Shown one piece after another: positions 5,589-5,923 of a DNA stretch of 5,923 bases (its first letter is position 1; each line of letters starts with the position of its first letter). The stretch comes from Nitrospiraceae bacterium. Its GTDB lineage: Bacteria > Nitrospirota > Thermodesulfovibrionia > UBA6902. The notes under the pieces were generated by a model. That model was not told where the DNA came from, searched no databases, and saw only the letters and a program-made list of their open reading frames with translations. Location of the stretch: positions 1,033,684-1,039,606 of the forward strand of contig CP070644.1 of the NCBI GenBank assembly GCA_020354155.1, written 5' to 3'. The translations under genes and the position numbers were made by a program.

Positions 5589-5923
5589 ATGCCGCCTGTA
5601 GTGGGGCCTTCTTCTGAGAAAGTTGCCCTGAAAAGACCCACATGGGAAGTAGCCGATATAATCCGCTTACATGCAAAACAGTATTGTCATGATCATCTGT
5701 TGCCCTTATCACATCTGAAGGTTATGCACTCCATAGAGATATGTCGCACCGCCTATCTTGGCGGTCATGTGGAACAATGCACCTCCTGTGGTTTTCAACG
5801 ACATGCCTACAATTCCTGCCGCAATAGACATTGTCCGAAGTGTCAGGCCTTAACAAGAGCCAAATGGCTTGAAGAGAGAAAATCGGAGCTCCTTCCCGTA
5901 GGATATTTCCACACTGTGTTTAC
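5589..5923 (+). CDS. IS91-type transposase, N-terminal zinc-binding part (runs off window)
   Basis: The frame is open from the ATG at 5589 to the window edge, 111 codons. After a variable start (MPPVVGPSSEKVALKRPTWE) comes the conserved zinc-binding domain of IS91 transposases. It includes ICRTAYLGGHVEQCTSCG (51-68) and YNSCRNRHCPKCQ (74-86), giving Cys64-x2-Cys67 and Cys77-x4-Cys82-x2-Cys85. This is followed by AKWLEERKSELLPVGYFHTV, which matches the family's RWL...ELLPV.YFH.VFT segment. The catalytic Y2/HUH nuclease part lies downstream of the window. The start is 5 nt after the recombinase stop with little of a ribosome site of its own, so translation is probably coupled. Whether the gene is intact cannot be seen. 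Confidence 0.92.
   Translation, partial: MPPVVGPSSEKVALKRPTWEVADIIRLHAKQYCHDHLLPLSHLKVMHSIEICRTAYLGGHVEQCTSCGFQRHAYNSCRNRHCPKCQALTRAKWLEERKSELLPVGYFHTVF

Larger units (their letters stand above)
4551..5923 (+). mobile_element. IS91-family-like element with tyrosine recombinase, left part (right end outside window)
   Basis: A tyrosine recombinase gene directly followed by a gene for an IS91-type zinc-binding transposase is a known layout in a subset of IS91-family elements. These elements move by single-strand, rolling-circle-like transposition, from an origin end (oriIS, downstream of the transposase) to a terminus end (terIS, upstream). The right end and most of the transposase lie outside the window. 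The left boundary is a guess: around 4551-4600 the sequence changes to TTGACTTATCCGCATTG followed by the hairpin ACCGC-TGGC-GCGGT (4576-4589), which suits a terminus. IS91 elements lack terminal inverted repeats and target duplications, so the edge cannot be fixed from a single copy. Confidence 0.72.

Noticed and set aside
1..5923. CRISPR arrays, tRNA or rRNA genes
   Set aside because: No regularly spaced repeats of the right size and no tRNA or rRNA signature were seen on either strand.

Overview
The window reads as a bacterial chromosome of moderate GC with an accessory stretch at its right end. The mix of an RsmE gene carrying a PAKAGIQ-type repeat, a decayed HEPN/MNT toxin-antitoxin pair and an IS91-like element is familiar from environmental Nitrospirota and deltaproteobacterial (Desulfobacterota) genomes. 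That placement is inference from gene style only; no rRNA or other marker gene is present to test it.

Left part (1-1125): the last 38 codons of a YihY/BrkB-type membrane protein overlap by 4 bases (ATGA) a 54-residue protein with an Sm-like sequence pattern. Facing them is rsmE, the 16S rRNA m3U1498 methyltransferase gene. An 84-bp palindromic repeat lies inside rsmE as exactly 28 in-frame codons, so the reading frame survives.

Middle-left (1177-1700): no intact gene, but the minus strand holds a ruined toxin-antitoxin module. It consists of the C-terminal 47 codons of an MntA-type nucleotidyltransferase overlapping by 14 nt a HepT-type (DUF86) gene with two frameshifts and one nonsense codon. 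A GC-rich palindrome cluster (1671-1699) sits where the antitoxin homology stops.

Control region (1700-2015): no convincing gene. It has a 13-bp perfect inverted repeat whose arm centres are 64 bp apart, a second 8-bp inverted repeat interlocked with it, short 11-bp tandem repeats and a consensus -10 box.

Transporter (2016-4285): a two-gene operon of the osmoprotectant/quaternary-amine (OpuC/Osm) ABC family. The first gene is the ATPase. The second encodes one chain with signal peptide, periplasmic substrate-binding domain and membrane permease domain. Together these two genes supply all the parts of an importer.

Right part (about 4550-5923): a mobile element of the IS91 type. A complete XerC/D-like tyrosine recombinase is followed after 5 nt by the zinc-binding N-terminal part of the IS91-type transposase, which runs off the window. 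I found no CRISPR array, tRNA, rRNA or convincing novel defence system; the most unusual items are the in-frame repeat in rsmE, the decayed toxin-antitoxin pair and the inverted-repeat structure upstream of the transporter.
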